Below are positions 1-9,959 of a stretch of 64,000 nucleotides of DNA, in pieces. This DNA comes from Elusimicrobiota bacterium (GTDB lineage Bacteria > Elusimicrobiota > Elusimicrobia > UBA1565 > UBA9628): contig JACPOW010000035.1 in the NCBI GenBank assembly GCA_016191335.1, positions 26,905 to 90,904 on the forward strand, read 5' to 3'. Under the pieces are notes generated by a model. The model had not been told where the DNA came from and made no database searches. It saw only the letters and a program-made list of their open reading frames with translations. Positions within the stretch are counted from its first letter, which is position 1, and each line of letters opens with the position of its first letter. The translations under genes and the position numbers were made by a program.

Positions 1-372
1 ATAGAGGTAGGTGGGGATCTTCAGCTCCCCGCCGACGCGCGCCGCCAGCTTCTCGGCGAGCTTGACGCAGTCCTCGATCGTCACGCCGGCGACCGGGATG
101 AACGGGATCACGTCGACCGCCCCCATGCGGGGATGCTCGCCCTTGTGGGTGTTGAGGTCGATGAGCTCCATCGCGGTCTTGGCCACGCGGAAGCACGCCT
201 CGACGCACGCGTCCGGCGCGCCGACGAAGGACAGGACGCAGCGGTGATGGTCCGCGTCCGTCTCCACGTCGAGTATGGTGACCCCGGCCGACTTCGCCGC
301 GTCCACGACCTTCTGCACCTTCGCCTTATCGCGGCCTTCCGAGAAATTAGGGACGCATTCGACAAGCTTCAT
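1..372 (-). CDS. ftcD: Glutamate formimidoyltransferase, N-terminal part (runs off window edge)
   Basis: Manual translation from ATG at 372: MKLVECVPNFSEGRDKAKVQKVVDAAKSAGVTILDVETDADHHRCVLSFVGAP...NTHKGEHPRMGAVDVIPFIPV, typical FtcD N-terminus; next to other hut genes. Not in the ORF track because it is open at the window edge. Confidence 0.9.
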   Translation of the reverse strand, partial: MKLVECVPNFSEGRDKAKVQKVVDAAKSAGVTILDVETDADHHRCVLSFVGAPDACVEACFRVAKTAMELIDLNTHKGEHPRMGAVDVIPFIPVAGVTIEDCVKLAEKLAARVGGELKIPTYLY

Positions 373-401
373 ATATGCTCCTTGGCTGATTCGCGCTGCT
401 T

Positions 402-465
402 GGTGACAGACTTACCACTATTTTCACTTTCCAGAGAAAGTGAAAATAGTGGTAAGTCTGTCACC
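402..465. repeat. Perfect 30-bp inverted repeat with 4-nt loop (REP-like hairpin)
   Basis: GGTGACAGACTTACCACTATTTTCACTTTC (402-431), CAGA, exact reverse complement (436-465); lies between ALDH stop (468-470) and ftcD start (372). Confidence 0.9.
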
Positions 466-467
466 GT

Positions 468-1805
468 CTAAGATTTGAGGACCAACGTCTTGTGTTCGGT
501 GAAATCGTCCATGGCGTAGCGGACGCCTTCGCGGCCGATGCCGGAGTCCTTCATGCCGCCGTAGGGCATGGCGTCGGAGCGGAAGGTCGGGATGTCGTTG
601 ACGATGAGGCCGCCGACGGGGAGGCGGTCGAAGGCGCGCTGGACGAAGGCGAGGTCGTTGGTGAAGATGCCGGCCTGGAGGCCGAAGCGGGTGTTCGCCA
701 TGCGCTCCAGGGCCTCCTCGCGGCTGCCCACGGCGTCCAAAGTCGCGACGGGGCCGAAGGCCTCCTCGCAGGACAGCTTGCAGTCGGCGGGCACGCCTTC
801 CAGAAGGGACGGCGGTATGACCTTGCCCAGACGGGGGCCGCCGGTCCAGAGCTTGGCGCCCTTGGCGACGGCCTCCTTGAGCCACTCCTCGACGCGGATG
901 GCGGTCTTCTCGTCGATGAGAGGGCCGATGTCGGTCTTCTCGTCGGCGGGATCGCCGATGACGAGGAGCTTGATGTTCTCGACGAGCAGGCGGCGGAACT
1001 CGGCGTGGACCTCCTTCTCGACGAAGATGCGCTGCACCGAGATGCAGACCTGGCCGGAGTAGTAGAAGGCCCCCCACGCGCAGCGCGCGGCCGCCCAGGG
1101 GAGGTCGGCGTCCTTGCCCACGAACACCGCGGCGTTGCCCCCGAGCTCGAGGCAGGCGTGGGCCTTCACGGCGAGCGTCTTGAGCTTCCAGCCCACGGGC
1201 ACCGAGCCGGTGAAGGAGAAGATGCGGAAGCGCTCGTCGCGGACGAGGGCCTCGGCGGCGGGCAGCGGGCCGCCCACGACGATGGCGGCCTCGGCGGGCC
1301 AGCCGGCGTCGACGAGCAGGCCGATCAGCTTCTCCGCCGTCTTGGGGCAGCGGGGATCGGGCTTGAGCACGAAGGGCAGGCCGACGGCGACGGCGGGGGC
1401 CACCTTGTGCGCGACGAGGTTCAAGGGGAAGTTGAAGGGCGTGATGAACATCGCGGGGCCGCGCGGCACGCGCTTGACCACGGCGTAGCGTCCCTCGGAG
1501 GCGGCGTCCAGGTCCAGGGGAAGCATCTCGCCGACGACACGGCGAGCCTCCTCGCCGGCCCAGCGCAAGGTGAAGACGGCGCGGCCGGCCTCGCGGCGGG
1601 CCTCCTTGAGGGGCTTGCCCACCTCGGAGCAGATCAGGCGGGCGAAATCCTCGGCCTGGGCCTCGAGCGCCTCGGCGGCCTTGATCAGGATCTTGGCGCG
1701 GGCGTGGGCGGGCAAAGCCGCCTTGCCCGCCGCGGCGGCGCAGCGGGCGGCGACGGCGGCCGCGGACTTCTCGTCGGTCAGCTCAACTCGAACCATGTCA
1801 GCCAT
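468..1805 (-). CDS. Aldehyde dehydrogenase family protein
   Basis: 445 aa; ALDH motifs FTGSVPVGWKLK, LELGGNAAVFVGKDAD, GQVCISVQRIFV (catalytic Cys). Confidence 0.93.
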   Translation of the reverse strand: MADMVRVELTDEKSAAAVAARCAAAAGKAALPAHARAKILIKAAEALEAQAEDFARLICSEVGKPLKEARREAGRAVFTLRWAGEEARRVVGEMLPLDLDAASEGRYAVVKRVPRGPAMFITPFNFPLNLVAHKVAPAVAVGLPFVLKPDPRCPKTAEKLIGLLVDAGWPAEAAIVVGGPLPAAEALVRDERFRIFSFTGSVPVGWKLKTLAVKAHACLELGGNAAVFVGKDADLPWAAARCAWGAFYYSGQVCISVQRIFVEKEVHAEFRRLLVENIKLLVIGDPADEKTDIGPLIDEKTAIRVEEWLKEAVAKGAKLWTGGPRLGKVIPPSLLEGVPADCKLSCEEAFGPVATLDAVGSREEALERMANTRFGLQAGIFTNDLAFVQRAFDRLPVGGLIVNDIPTFRSDAMPYGGMKDSGIGREGVRYAMDDFTEHKTLVLKS

Positions 1806-2473
1806 GTTTTTATGTCCCTGAAGTCCTTCGCCAGATGATCCGGCTTCGAATCCTTGAGCGCCTTCCAGTCGGCGTAGCCGGTGCCGACGCCGACGGTCTT
1901 GTAGCCCGCCTTCTTGCCGGCGAGCACGTCGAAAGGGGTGTCGCCGATGACATATACATCTTTTGGGGTGAAGTCGGCGTGAGCCAGTTTTTTCGCGCGC
2001 GCGACGGCTTTTTTCAGGAGCGTGTGACGATGGAACGCGTCCGAGCCGTAGCCGCCGAACAGGAAGTAGGCGTTGAAGCCCGAAGGCTCCAGCTTGATGC
2101 GGGCGCCCTTCTCCATGTTGCCCGTGCCGAGGCCGAGGAGGACGCGCTTGTCGCGGCTGAGATGCTTGAGGAGCACCTTCAGCCCCGGCGGGATGTGGTA
2201 GGTCCGGCTGCGGATCGCGGATTTGACGTAGTACGGCAGGAAATGGAGGTACTCCTGATGGAGCCGCTCGACGGCCGCGGGGGTCGGCTTCCGGCCCGTG
2301 GCGAACCGGTAGGTCTGGGCGAAGTTATAGAGGTCGGTCCGGCCGGCCAACGACAGCTCCGAGCAGGCGTGCTTCACGCCGTAAAGCTTCAACGCCGCGC
2401 GGTTGAGCGCCTTGCGCCCGGCGCCGCCGCCGCGGATCAAAGTCCCGTCGATGTCAAAAAGAAGGACCTTCAT
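1778..2473 (-). CDS. HAD-superfamily phosphatase (phosphoglycolate phosphatase-like)
   Basis: 231 aa; N-terminal LLFDIDGTLIRGGGAG and YVIGDTPFDVLAGKKAGYKTVGVGTG; 28-bp overlap with ALDH start. Confidence 0.88.
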   Translation of the reverse strand: MKVLLFDIDGTLIRGGGAGRKALNRAALKLYGVKHACSELSLAGRTDLYNFAQTYRFATGRKPTPAAVERLHQEYLHFLPYYVKSAIRSRTYHIPPGLKVLLKHLSRDKRVLLGLGTGNMEKGARIKLEPSGFNAYFLFGGYGSDAFHRHTLLKKAVARAKKLAHADFTPKDVYVIGDTPFDVLAGKKAGYKTVGVGTGYADWKALKDSKPDHLAKDFRDIKTWLTWFELS

Positions 2474-2477
2474 TCTT

Positions 2478-3728
2478 CTATATCGCCTTCCACGCGATCT
2501 CGCCGCGCTTCATGACCCAGCGCGTCTTGGGCGCGCCGAACCAGTAGGCCAGCTCGCGGTGGTCCTCGGCGTCGAAGCAGGCGATGTCGGCGGCCTTGCC
2601 CGGCTCGAGGGAGCCGTGGGTCGCCCCAAGGCCCAGGGCGTGCGCGCCGTTGATGGTCGCCGACACGAGCGCCTCCGCCGGGCTCATCTTCATCTGCGTG
2701 CAGGCGATGGAGACGATCATGCGCATATCGTGGCAAGGACACGTTCCCGGGTTAAAATCGGTGGCCAGCGCCACGGCCGCCCCGAGGTCGAGGAGGCGGC
2801 GGGCGGGCGGATAGGGCTTGCCGAGGAAGTAGTTCGAGCCGGGCACGAGGCAGGCGACGGTCCCGGAGGCCGAGAGCGCGGGGATGTCCTCCTCGGTGGC
2901 GCAGTCGAGGTGGTCGGCGGTGACGGCGCCGAGCTTGAGCGCGGCGCCCAGGCTGCCCATGCGCGAGAGCTGCTCGGCGTGGACCTTGAGCTTGAGGCCC
3001 GCCTTGGCTCCCGCCGCGGCGATCGCGCGCAGGTCGTCGAGGTCGAAGTAGCCCTGCTCGCAGAACAGGTCCACGAAGGCGGCGAGCTTCTCCTCCGCGA
3101 CGCGCGGGATCATCGTCGCGCAGACGCGCTCGACGAACTCGGCCTTGCGTCCCTTGTACTCGGGAGGCACGGCGTGCGCGCCGAGGAAGGTCGGCACGAT
3201 CTCGAGCGGCCCGCGCGAGGAGACGGTGCGCATCACGCGCAGCAGCTTGAGCTCGTTGTCGAGGTCGAGGCCGTAGCCGGACTTGGCCTCGATCGTCGTC
3301 GTGCCGGAGGAGACGAAGTCGAGGGCGCGCATGCGCAGGCCCGCCGTCAGGTCCGCCTCCTTCGAGCCGCGCACCCCGTTGACGGTGGACAGTATGCCGC
3401 CGCCCTTCTGGGCGAGCTCGGCGTAGGTCTTCCCGGCGATGCGGCCCTCGAAATCGTCGAGGCGGGGCGCGGCGAAGACGGGATGCGTGTGCGCGTCGAC
3501 GAAGCCGGGCAGCAGCACACGGCCCTCGGCGCTCAGGATCTTGGCGCCCTTGGCCGCGGGGTTGGTCAGGACCACCGGCTTGGGCCCGGCCGCGATGATC
3601 TTCCCCTGGTCGATGAGCACCGCGCCGTCGCGCAGCAGGCCGAGGGTGCCCTTGTCCTTGCCCGCGCGCGGCCCATCGGGACCCGCCATGGTCAGGATCT
3701 CGGAGGCATTGAGGATGAGGGTCGCCAC
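2478..3728 (-). CDS. hutI: Imidazolonepropionase
   Basis: 416 aa; amidohydrolase metal site GFVDAHTHPVFAAPRLDDFEGRIAGKTYAE, ATDFNPGTCPCHDMRMIVSIACTQMKMSPAEAL. Confidence 0.95.
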   Translation of the reverse strand: MATLILNASEILTMAGPDGPRAGKDKGTLGLLRDGAVLIDQGKIIAAGPKPVVLTNPAAKGAKILSAEGRVLLPGFVDAHTHPVFAAPRLDDFEGRIAGKTYAELAQKGGGILSTVNGVRGSKEADLTAGLRMRALDFVSSGTTTIEAKSGYGLDLDNELKLLRVMRTVSSRGPLEIVPTFLGAHAVPPEYKGRKAEFVERVCATMIPRVAEEKLAAFVDLFCEQGYFDLDDLRAIAAAGAKAGLKLKVHAEQLSRMGSLGAALKLGAVTADHLDCATEEDIPALSASGTVACLVPGSNYFLGKPYPPARRLLDLGAAVALATDFNPGTCPCHDMRMIVSIACTQMKMSPAEALVSATINGAHALGLGATHGSLEPGKAADIACFDAEDHRELAYWFGAPKTRWVMKRGEIAWKAI

Positions 3729-3802
3729 GGCGTTATTCTACGAAATGCGCCCCTGGCGCGGCGCTCCTCCGGCGGTTATACTGGGCCCGGAACGCCCCGC
3801 CC

Positions 3803-4354
3803 ATGTCCCGACGCCTCCTGGCCCTCCTCCTCGCCCTCTCCGCGCCCTCCTGGGCCGCGGAGACCAAGGCGCCGTCGCCGTCCAAGGCCATCACCTCCGT
3901 CGTCCGCTTCTCGGCGCCGAAGGGCTGGCGGCCCGAGGAGTACAGCAACGGCGCCGACCCCGTCTTCGCCTTCGTCTCGGGCGAGGACCGGATCGTCGTC
4001 CGGACCTTCGGCGGCCCAGGCAGCGCCTACGCCGACCCCGCCGCATTCCTCACCGGCGCCTCCGCCTCGACCATGGGCCGCCCGCCGGAGAAGGCCGGGG
4101 AGGCGACCGTCGCCGGCCACCGGACGACCCTCTACCGGCGCGGCTTCCCGGTCAATCTGGGAGACCCGCACATCCCCTCCGGCCGCCAGCAGGTGCTGGG
4201 CCGGGAGGTCTTCGTGGTCCTGCCCCCGCGGAAAGGCCGTTTCGCCGTGCTGTCGTACGCCCGGGAGTCCCCGGCCCCCGACCTGGAACGCGCCGGGGAG
4301 AAGGCCTGGGAGGCGTTCCTAAAGACCGTGAAATCGCCCGGCCGGAAGACCTAG
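3803..4354 (+). CDS. Putative exported protein, unknown function
   Basis: 183 aa with signal peptide MSRRLLALLLALSAPSWAAE; no recognised domain. Confidence 0.7.
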   Translation: MSRRLLALLLALSAPSWAAETKAPSPSKAITSVVRFSAPKGWRPEEYSNGADPVFAFVSGEDRIVVRTFGGPGSAYADPAAFLTGASASTMGRPPEKAGEATVAGHRTTLYRRGFPVNLGDPHIPSGRQQVLGREVFVVLPPRKGRFAVLSYARESPAPDLERAGEKAWEAFLKTVKSPGRKT

Positions 4355-4414
4355 CCCGAAGGACCCGAGGGCCCTGGGCGGGACCGGCCGCCGTCCGTAC
4401 ACTGTACTAGAGGA

Positions 4415-6013
4415 ATGAAACGAAGCCTTCTGACGGCCCTTCTCCTGGCGGCCGCCGCGCTCGACGCGGCGGCCCAGCGCGTCACGCTCGAAGTCCCCCT
4501 GTCCCCCCGCCCCAGCCTGTCCGCCCCGGCGGCGACGATCTCCCCTCTCGCGCAGAGCTTCCCGCTCGCCCTGAGCCCCTGGGCCCCCGGCCTGACGGCC
4601 GCGGCGATCCAGGTCCCTCACAACGCGGTCCCGATCCCCTCTCCGACCATGGCCCCGGTGAAGGCGGCCGCCGTTCTGCCCGCTTTGCCCGCCGCCCTCG
4701 CCCCCAAGGCCCTCGCGGCCGCCAGGCCGCTCGTCCATCCCGGCGCGAAGGTCATCGACGCATTGCGCGAGCACGGCGCGGAATCGGGCAAGATCGCGGA
4801 CCTGAAGGGCGAAGCCGGAGCCGGCGCGCTGGAGCGGAACTTCATGTCCGCGGCCGCCCTCGGCGACGAGCCCGTCGTGCCGCCCCCGGGCGACGGCCCC
4901 AAGTCCCTCCCCGCCGCGGACTCCCGTCCTCTGCTGACGCGGATGCTCGAGCGCGTGCGCCTCGACGACCGCGGCCGCCCGGACGAGAAGAAGGCCCTCG
5001 AGGACTCCTTCAAGCGACTGCTCGACACCCCGACCGGCCGCCGCTACGCCGAGGAGTTCCTCGCCGAGGGCCTGACCGCGGTCGTGCACTTCGACGATTT
5101 CCCCGACTCCCAGCTCTACCTCGTCGACGGCCGCAAGCGCTTCTACGCCGCCCAGGCCTACACCGACTGGCGCCAGGAGGGCTACGCCGAGATCCGCCTC
5201 AACCGCCATTACGTCGACGGCGACCCCGACTTCATGCGCGAGTCCCTGCCCTCGATCATCGGCCACGAGCTCCTCGGCCACGGCCTCTGGTACGGCCGCG
5301 CCGCCAAGGAGAACCTCTACCTCGCGTTCCACTACCACGAGCTCAACGAGACCCTGGCCCGCCTCGTCGGCTGGGCGATCGACCACGAGCTCGACGGGCG
5401 CTTCGAGGAGGCCGGCGCCTGGAACTACCTCTCCGACCCCGCGCATTACCTGTCGAACCTGAAGATGCGCCTCCCCTACTACGCGGTGACCTTCGGCCGG
5501 GAGGAGATGGCGAACCCGCTGGCGACCTTGCGCGCGCGCCTGGCCGCCGCCGGGCAGGAGGTCGAACGCGCCAAGCGCAACCTCGCGTCCCAGAAGACAT
5601 GGCCTCCCGTGCTCGCTCATTTCATCGAGCATCACGGGATCCCCGCGCATCGCTTCACTTTGCTGCGCGAGGAGATGGCCGACCTGGAGGCGCACTATCA
5701 GAACGAGGTCGTCAACGCCGAGTCCATCGTGCGCGAGGTCTCCGGCCTGATGGAGCGGATCGAGGCCGAGCCCGACCACGCCTCGGAGATCTACCTGAAG
5801 GAAGCCTCGGCGCACCCGTTCTTCGAGCGTCTCTCGGCCGACACCGCGCGCCTGGGCGCCGCCCTCGGGAAGATGGCGAAAGCCGCTCCGCCCGCTCCGC
5901 CGCGTCCCTCCCCTCCTCGCCCCGCGGACCAGCTCTCATGGGACCAGCTGTCCGCCATGTACACCGACGACCTCGCCCAGGACAGGACGCGCTCCCACCC
6001 GCACTGGCGCTGA
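4415..6013 (+). CDS. Exported protein with HELLGH (HEXXGH) putative zinc-peptidase motif
   Basis: 532 aa; signal peptide MKRSLLTALLLAAAALDAAAQ; IIGHELLGHGLWYG at about nt 5264-5284. Confidence 0.75.
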   Translation: MKRSLLTALLLAAAALDAAAQRVTLEVPLSPRPSLSAPAATISPLAQSFPLALSPWAPGLTAAAIQVPHNAVPIPSPTMAPVKAAAVLPALPAALAPKALAAARPLVHPGAKVIDALREHGAESGKIADLKGEAGAGALERNFMSAAALGDEPVVPPPGDGPKSLPAADSRPLLTRMLERVRLDDRGRPDEKKALEDSFKRLLDTPTGRRYAEEFLAEGLTAVVHFDDFPDSQLYLVDGRKRFYAAQAYTDWRQEGYAEIRLNRHYVDGDPDFMRESLPSIIGHELLGHGLWYGRAAKENLYLAFHYHELNETLARLVGWAIDHELDGRFEEAGAWNYLSDPAHYLSNLKMRLPYYAVTFGREEMANPLATLRARLAAAGQEVERAKRNLASQKTWPPVLAHFIEHHGIPAHRFTLLREEMADLEAHYQNEVVNAESIVREVSGLMERIEAEPDHASEIYLKEASAHPFFERLSADTARLGAALGKMAKAAPPAPPRPSPPRPADQLSWDQLSAMYTDDLAQDRTRSHPHWR

Positions 6014-6023
6014 GCCGGCCGCG

Positions 6024-6278
6024 TCAGGCTTTCGGGACCGCCGGGGCCTTCGGCCGGAAGACGAGCGCCGCCGCGGCGCCGAGCAGGAAGCCCGCGCCCG
6101 TCCCCGCCAGCACCAGCTTCTGGTAGACCGCGATGCCCCACTCGACCGCCGGCTTGCAGGTGACGCCGAGCTCGACGGGAGGGTTGTAATACCAGGCGAT
6201 CAGCCGGGGGCCGAACCAGGCGACGGCGGCCGTCACGACCAGGCCGCCGGCGAAGATGAGAGTGAACGCCCGCCTCAC
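6024..6278 (-). CDS. Small two-TM membrane protein
   Basis: 84 aa with two hydrophobic segments; overlaps yajQ end by 4 bp. Confidence 0.6.
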   Translation of the reverse strand: MRRAFTLIFAGGLVVTAAVAWFGPRLIAWYYNPPVELGVTCKPAVEWGIAVYQKLVLAGTGAGFLLGAAAALVFRPKAPAVPKA

Positions 6279-6772
6279 CGGAAGTTCTTGAACTGCAGGT
6301 CGAGGTCGAACTTGCCGGCCTTGAGCACGCTCATCGCGGACTGGAGCTCGTCCTTGGACTTGCTCGTCACGCGCAGCTGGCCGTCCTGGATCTGGGCGTT
6401 GACCTTGAGCTTGTTCTCCTTGATCGCGGCCTGCATCAGCTTGGCCTTGTCCGTCGGGATGCCGGACTGGATGGTCACGTCGATGCGCGAGGTCTGGCCG
6501 AGGGCCGCCTCGGGCTTGCTCTTGGTCAGGTTCTTGATGGGAAGGCCGCGCTTGGCCATCCGGGTGAGCAGGACGTCGTAGACCTGCTCGACCTTGAACT
6601 CGTCCACCGCGCGGATGATCATCTTCTTTTCCTTCGTGTTGAGCTCGATCGTCGCGTTGGCGGCCTTCAGGTCGAACCGGTTCTGGATCTCCTTGATCGC
6701 CACGGCGATCACCTCGGACACCAGGTTCAGATCCACGTCGGACACGCAGTCGAAGGAATAGTCGCTGGCCAT
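6275..6772 (-). CDS. yajQ: YajQ family (DUF520) nucleotide-binding protein
   Basis: C-terminal part of ORF 6275..8377: MASDYSFDCVSDVDLNLVSEVIAVAIKEIQNRFDLKAANATIELNTKEKKMIIRA...LQFKNFR; ATG at 6772, 2 bp after hutU stop. Confidence 0.92.
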   Translation of the reverse strand: MASDYSFDCVSDVDLNLVSEVIAVAIKEIQNRFDLKAANATIELNTKEKKMIIRAVDEFKVEQVYDVLLTRMAKRGLPIKNLTKSKPEAALGQTSRIDVTIQSGIPTDKAKLMQAAIKENKLKVNAQIQDGQLRVTSKSKDELQSAMSVLKAGKFDLDLQFKNFR

Positions 6773-6774
6773 AT

Positions 6775-8424
6775 CTACCTCGCCATAGGGATTTTGAGAG
6801 ATCGGTGCTTGCGCGCGAACGCCTTGGCCTGCGGATAGCCGGCGTCGAAGTGACGGACCACGCCGAGGCCGGGGTCGTTGGTGAGCACGCGCTCGAGGCG
6901 CGCGCCCATCGCTTTCGTCCCGTCGGCCACGGTGACCTGGCCCGCGTGCAGCGAGTAGCCCATGCCGACGCCGCCGCCGTGGTGGAAGCTCACCCACGAG
7001 GCGCCGGAGGCGGTGTTGAGCAAGGCGTTGAGGATGGGCCAGTCGGCGACCGCGTCGGAGCCGTCGCGCATGGCCTCGGTCTCGCGGTTGGGCGACGCCA
7101 CCGAGCCGCAGTCGAGATGGTCGCGGCCGATCACGATGGGCGCTCCGACCTTCTTCTTCTTGACGAGCCAGTTCAGGCGCGCGCCCATCTCGGCGCGCTC
7201 GCCGTAGCCGAGCCAGCAGATGCGCGCGGGCAGGCCTTGAAACGCCACTTTCTGGCCGGCGAGCTCGATCCAGCGCTTGAGGGCCTCGTTCTTCGGGAAG
7301 GCGGCCAGGACCTCGCGGTCGGTGGTGCGGATGTCCCCGGGGTCGCCGGAGAGCGCCGCCCAGCGGAACGGCCCCTTGCCCTCGCAGAACAGCGGGCGGA
7401 TGTACTCGGGAACGAAGCCGGGGATGTCGAAAGCGTTCTTGACGCCCGCCTCGACGGCGCGGGCGCGGATGTTGTTGCCATAATCGAAAGTGGTGGCTCC
7501 CTGCTTGCGCAGGGCCAACATCCCTTCGACGTGGCGCCCCATCGACGCGATGGATTTCTTGATGTAATCCTTCGGGTCGCTCTTCCTCAGCCGGGCGGCC
7601 GCGCTGACGTCGTAGCCCCGCGGAATGTAGCCGTACAAGGGATCGTGAGCGGACGTCTGGTCCGTCAGAATGTCGACGGCAAAACGCCGTTTCGCGAGCT
7701 CGGGAATGATGTCCGCCGCATTGCCCAGAAGCCCGACCGACAAGGCCTCTCCCTTCTCCTTGGCACGCGTCACGCGCGCGAGCGCCGCGTCGAGGCTCTC
7801 CTCGACGACGTCGAGATATTTCGTCTTCAGCCGGAAGCGGAGCCGCGTCGGGTCCACCTCGATGCCGAGGAACGCCGCCCCGTTCATCGTGGCCGCGAGA
7901 GGCTGCGCGCCTCCCATGCCGCCGAGGCCCGCCGTCACCACGGTGCGGCCGCTCAGGCTGCCGCCGAAGCGCTGGCGCCCCGCCTCCGCGAAGGTCTCGT
8001 AGGTGCCCTGCAGGATTCCCTGCGTGCCGATGTAGATCCAGGAGCCGGCCGTCATCTGGCCGTACATCATGAGCCCCTTCTTGTCGAGCTCGTCGAAATG
8101 GTCCCAGTTCGCCCACTTGCCGACGAGGTTGGAGTTGGCGATGAGCACGCGCGGGGCCTGGTCGTGGGTCTTGAACACGGCGACGGGCTTGCCGGACTGC
8201 ACGAGCAAGGTCTCGTCGTCCTCGAGGACCTTGAGCGACCTCACGATCGCGTCGAAGCACGCCCAGTTGCGCGCCGCCTTGCCCCGGCCGCCGTACACGA
8301 CCAGGTCCTGCGGCCGCTCGGCCACCTCGGGGTCGAGGTTGTTCATCAGCATGCGCAGGGCCGCCTCCTGCTGCCACCCCTTGCAGGTCATCTTGCTTCC
8401 GCGCGCCGCTCGAATGGTTCTCAT
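6775..8424 (-). CDS. hutU: Urocanate hydratase
   Basis: 549 aa; [84 protein letters not shown]. Confidence 0.97.
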   Translation of the reverse strand: MRTIRAARGSKMTCKGWQQEAALRMLMNNLDPEVAERPQDLVVYGGRGKAARNWACFDAIVRSLKVLEDDETLLVQSGKPVAVFKTHDQAPRVLIANSNLVGKWANWDHFDELDKKGLMMYGQMTAGSWIYIGTQGILQGTYETFAEAGRQRFGGSLSGRTVVTAGLGGMGGAQPLAATMNGAAFLGIEVDPTRLRFRLKTKYLDVVEESLDAALARVTRAKEKGEALSVGLLGNAADIIPELAKRRFAVDILTDQTSAHDPLYGYIPRGYDVSAAARLRKSDPKDYIKKSIASMGRHVEGMLALRKQGATTFDYGNNIRARAVEAGVKNAFDIPGFVPEYIRPLFCEGKGPFRWAALSGDPGDIRTTDREVLAAFPKNEALKRWIELAGQKVAFQGLPARICWLGYGERAEMGARLNWLVKKKKVGAPIVIGRDHLDCGSVASPNRETEAMRDGSDAVADWPILNALLNTASGASWVSFHHGGGVGMGYSLHAGQVTVADGTKAMGARLERVLTNDPGLGVVRHFDAGYPQAKAFARKHRSLKIPMAR

Positions 8425-8459
8425 AAGAAAGAATTCAACGAATTTGCGTGCCTGACCCC

Positions 8460-9959
8460 CTATTCATCAAAGGCGCCGGACAGCACCAGCTCCCTGGCCG
8501 TCTCCAATTTACCCGAAAGCACCTCATCCCCGCGGGACGCTTTGACTTTCGAGCGCAGGACGGCGAGGCCGGCCTCCACGCCCTTGCCCGACTTCAGCGG
8601 GCGGTGGAACTCGATGGCCTGGGCGGCGCAGACGAGCTCGATGGCGACGACCTGCGCGGCGTTCCAGACGACCTTCTTGAACTTGAGGGCGGACCACATG
8701 CCCATGGAGACGAAATCCTCCTTGTTGGCGGAGGTCGGGACCGAGTCGGCCGAGGCCGGGTGCGCCAGGGCCTTGTTCTCGGAGGCGAGCGCGGCCGCGG
8801 CGTACTGGGCGATCATGAAGCCGGACTCGACGCCCGGGTCCGCGGCGAGGAAGGGCTTCAGACGCGGCGCGGCGCCGGCGGTGACCTGGAAGGTGCGGCG
8901 CTCGGAGATGTTGGCCAGCGCGGCGAGCGCTCCGGCCGCCGAGTCGAAAGCGAATGAGAGGGCTTGTCCGTGAAAGTTCCCCCCGGAGATGACGCGGCCT
9001 CCGGAGACGAGAGGGTTGTCGGTGACCGAGCCGAGCTCGACCTGCACGACGCGCCGGGCCTCGACGAGGCGGTCCCAGACCGCGCCGTGCACCTGCGGCG
9101 CGCAGCGCAAAGAGTAGGAGTCCTGGACGCGCGGGTCGTCGACGACATGCGATCTCCGGATCTCGGAGCCGGCCAGAAGACGACGCAAAGAACGCGCGGC
9201 TGCTATTTGACCGGGATGCGGCTTCAGCATCTGGATCGCCTCGTCGTACGGAGAGGGCGTGCCGGTCAGGGCGTCCAGGGAGGCGGCGCAGGCCAGATTG
9301 GAGGCGCGATAAACGCGCTCCGCGGCCAACAGAGCGAGACCGCCGACGGACTGCATGGCCTGGGTGCCGTTCAGAAGAGCCAATCCTTCTTTCGCGGAAA
9401 GAACGAAGGGCTTGAGACCGGCGGATTTCAACGCCTTCGCGGCGGGGACGACACGGCCGCGGAAGAGGACGCAGCCTTCTCCGATCACGGCTAAAGCCAT
9501 GTGAGCTTGCGGAGCCAGGTCGCCGCTGGCGCCGACGGAGCCGCGGCTCGGGATCAGCGGGACGATGCCGGCCTCCAACATGCGGGCCAGATGGCGCACC
9601 AGCGCCGGACGCACGCCCGAGAAGCCGCGAGCCAGTTCGTTGACGCGCAGGAAGAGGATCGACCGCGCCTCGAGAGCCTCGAGGGGCGCGCCGACGCCGC
9701 AGGCGTGGGACAGCACCAGGTTGCGCTGGACCTGCGCGAGCCTTTCCGTCGAGATCCGGGTGGAGGCCAGTTCGCCGAAGCCCGTGTTGACCCCGTAGAT
9801 CGTCCCCCCCGCCGCCATCGCGGTCTCGAGCACGCGGCGGGAGGCCGCCACGCGCTTCAGGGCCGACGACGGGAGCACCGTCTTCCGGCCGTCCACGGCG
9901 ACGGAGGCGAGGGCCTCGAGCGTGAGGGGCGAGCCGAGCTTAAACGAGTTCGAGGGCAA
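8460..9959 (-). CDS. hutH: Histidine ammonia-lyase
   Basis: 499 aa; MIO-forming [42 protein letters not shown]. Confidence 0.97.
   Translation of the reverse strand: MPSNSFKLGSPLTLEALASVAVDGRKTVLPSSALKRVAASRRVLETAMAAGGTIYGVNTGFGELASTRISTERLAQVQRNLVLSHACGVGAPLEALEARSILFLRVNELARGFSGVRPALVRHLARMLEAGIVPLIPSRGSVGASGDLAPQAHMALAVIGEGCVLFRGRVVPAAKALKSAGLKPFVLSAKEGLALLNGTQAMQSVGGLALLAAERVYRASNLACAASLDALTGTPSPYDEAIQMLKPHPGQIAAARSLRRLLAGSEIRRSHVVDDPRVQDSYSLRCAPQVHGAVWDRLVEARRVVQVELGSVTDNPLVSGGRVISGGNFHGQALSFAFDSAAGALAALANISERRTFQVTAGAAPRLKPFLAADPGVESGFMIAQYAAAALASENKALAHPASADSVPTSANKEDFVSMGMWSALKFKKVVWNAAQVVAIELVCAAQAIEFHRPLKSGKGVEAGLAVLRSKVKASRGDEVLSGKLETARELVLSGAFDE

Noticed and set aside
492-1838. 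Plus-strand 448-aa ORF opposite the aldehyde dehydrogenase
   Set aside because: Opposite strand encodes a textbook ALDH; this ORF is antisense shadow.
8441-8459. ATTTGCGTGCCTGACCCC in the hutH-hutU gap, with a similar TTTGCGTGCC plus GGGGTCAGGC at about 60760-60780
   Set aside because: Short matches, and the second site lies within a putative coding sequence; insufficient to call a repeat family without genome-wide counts.
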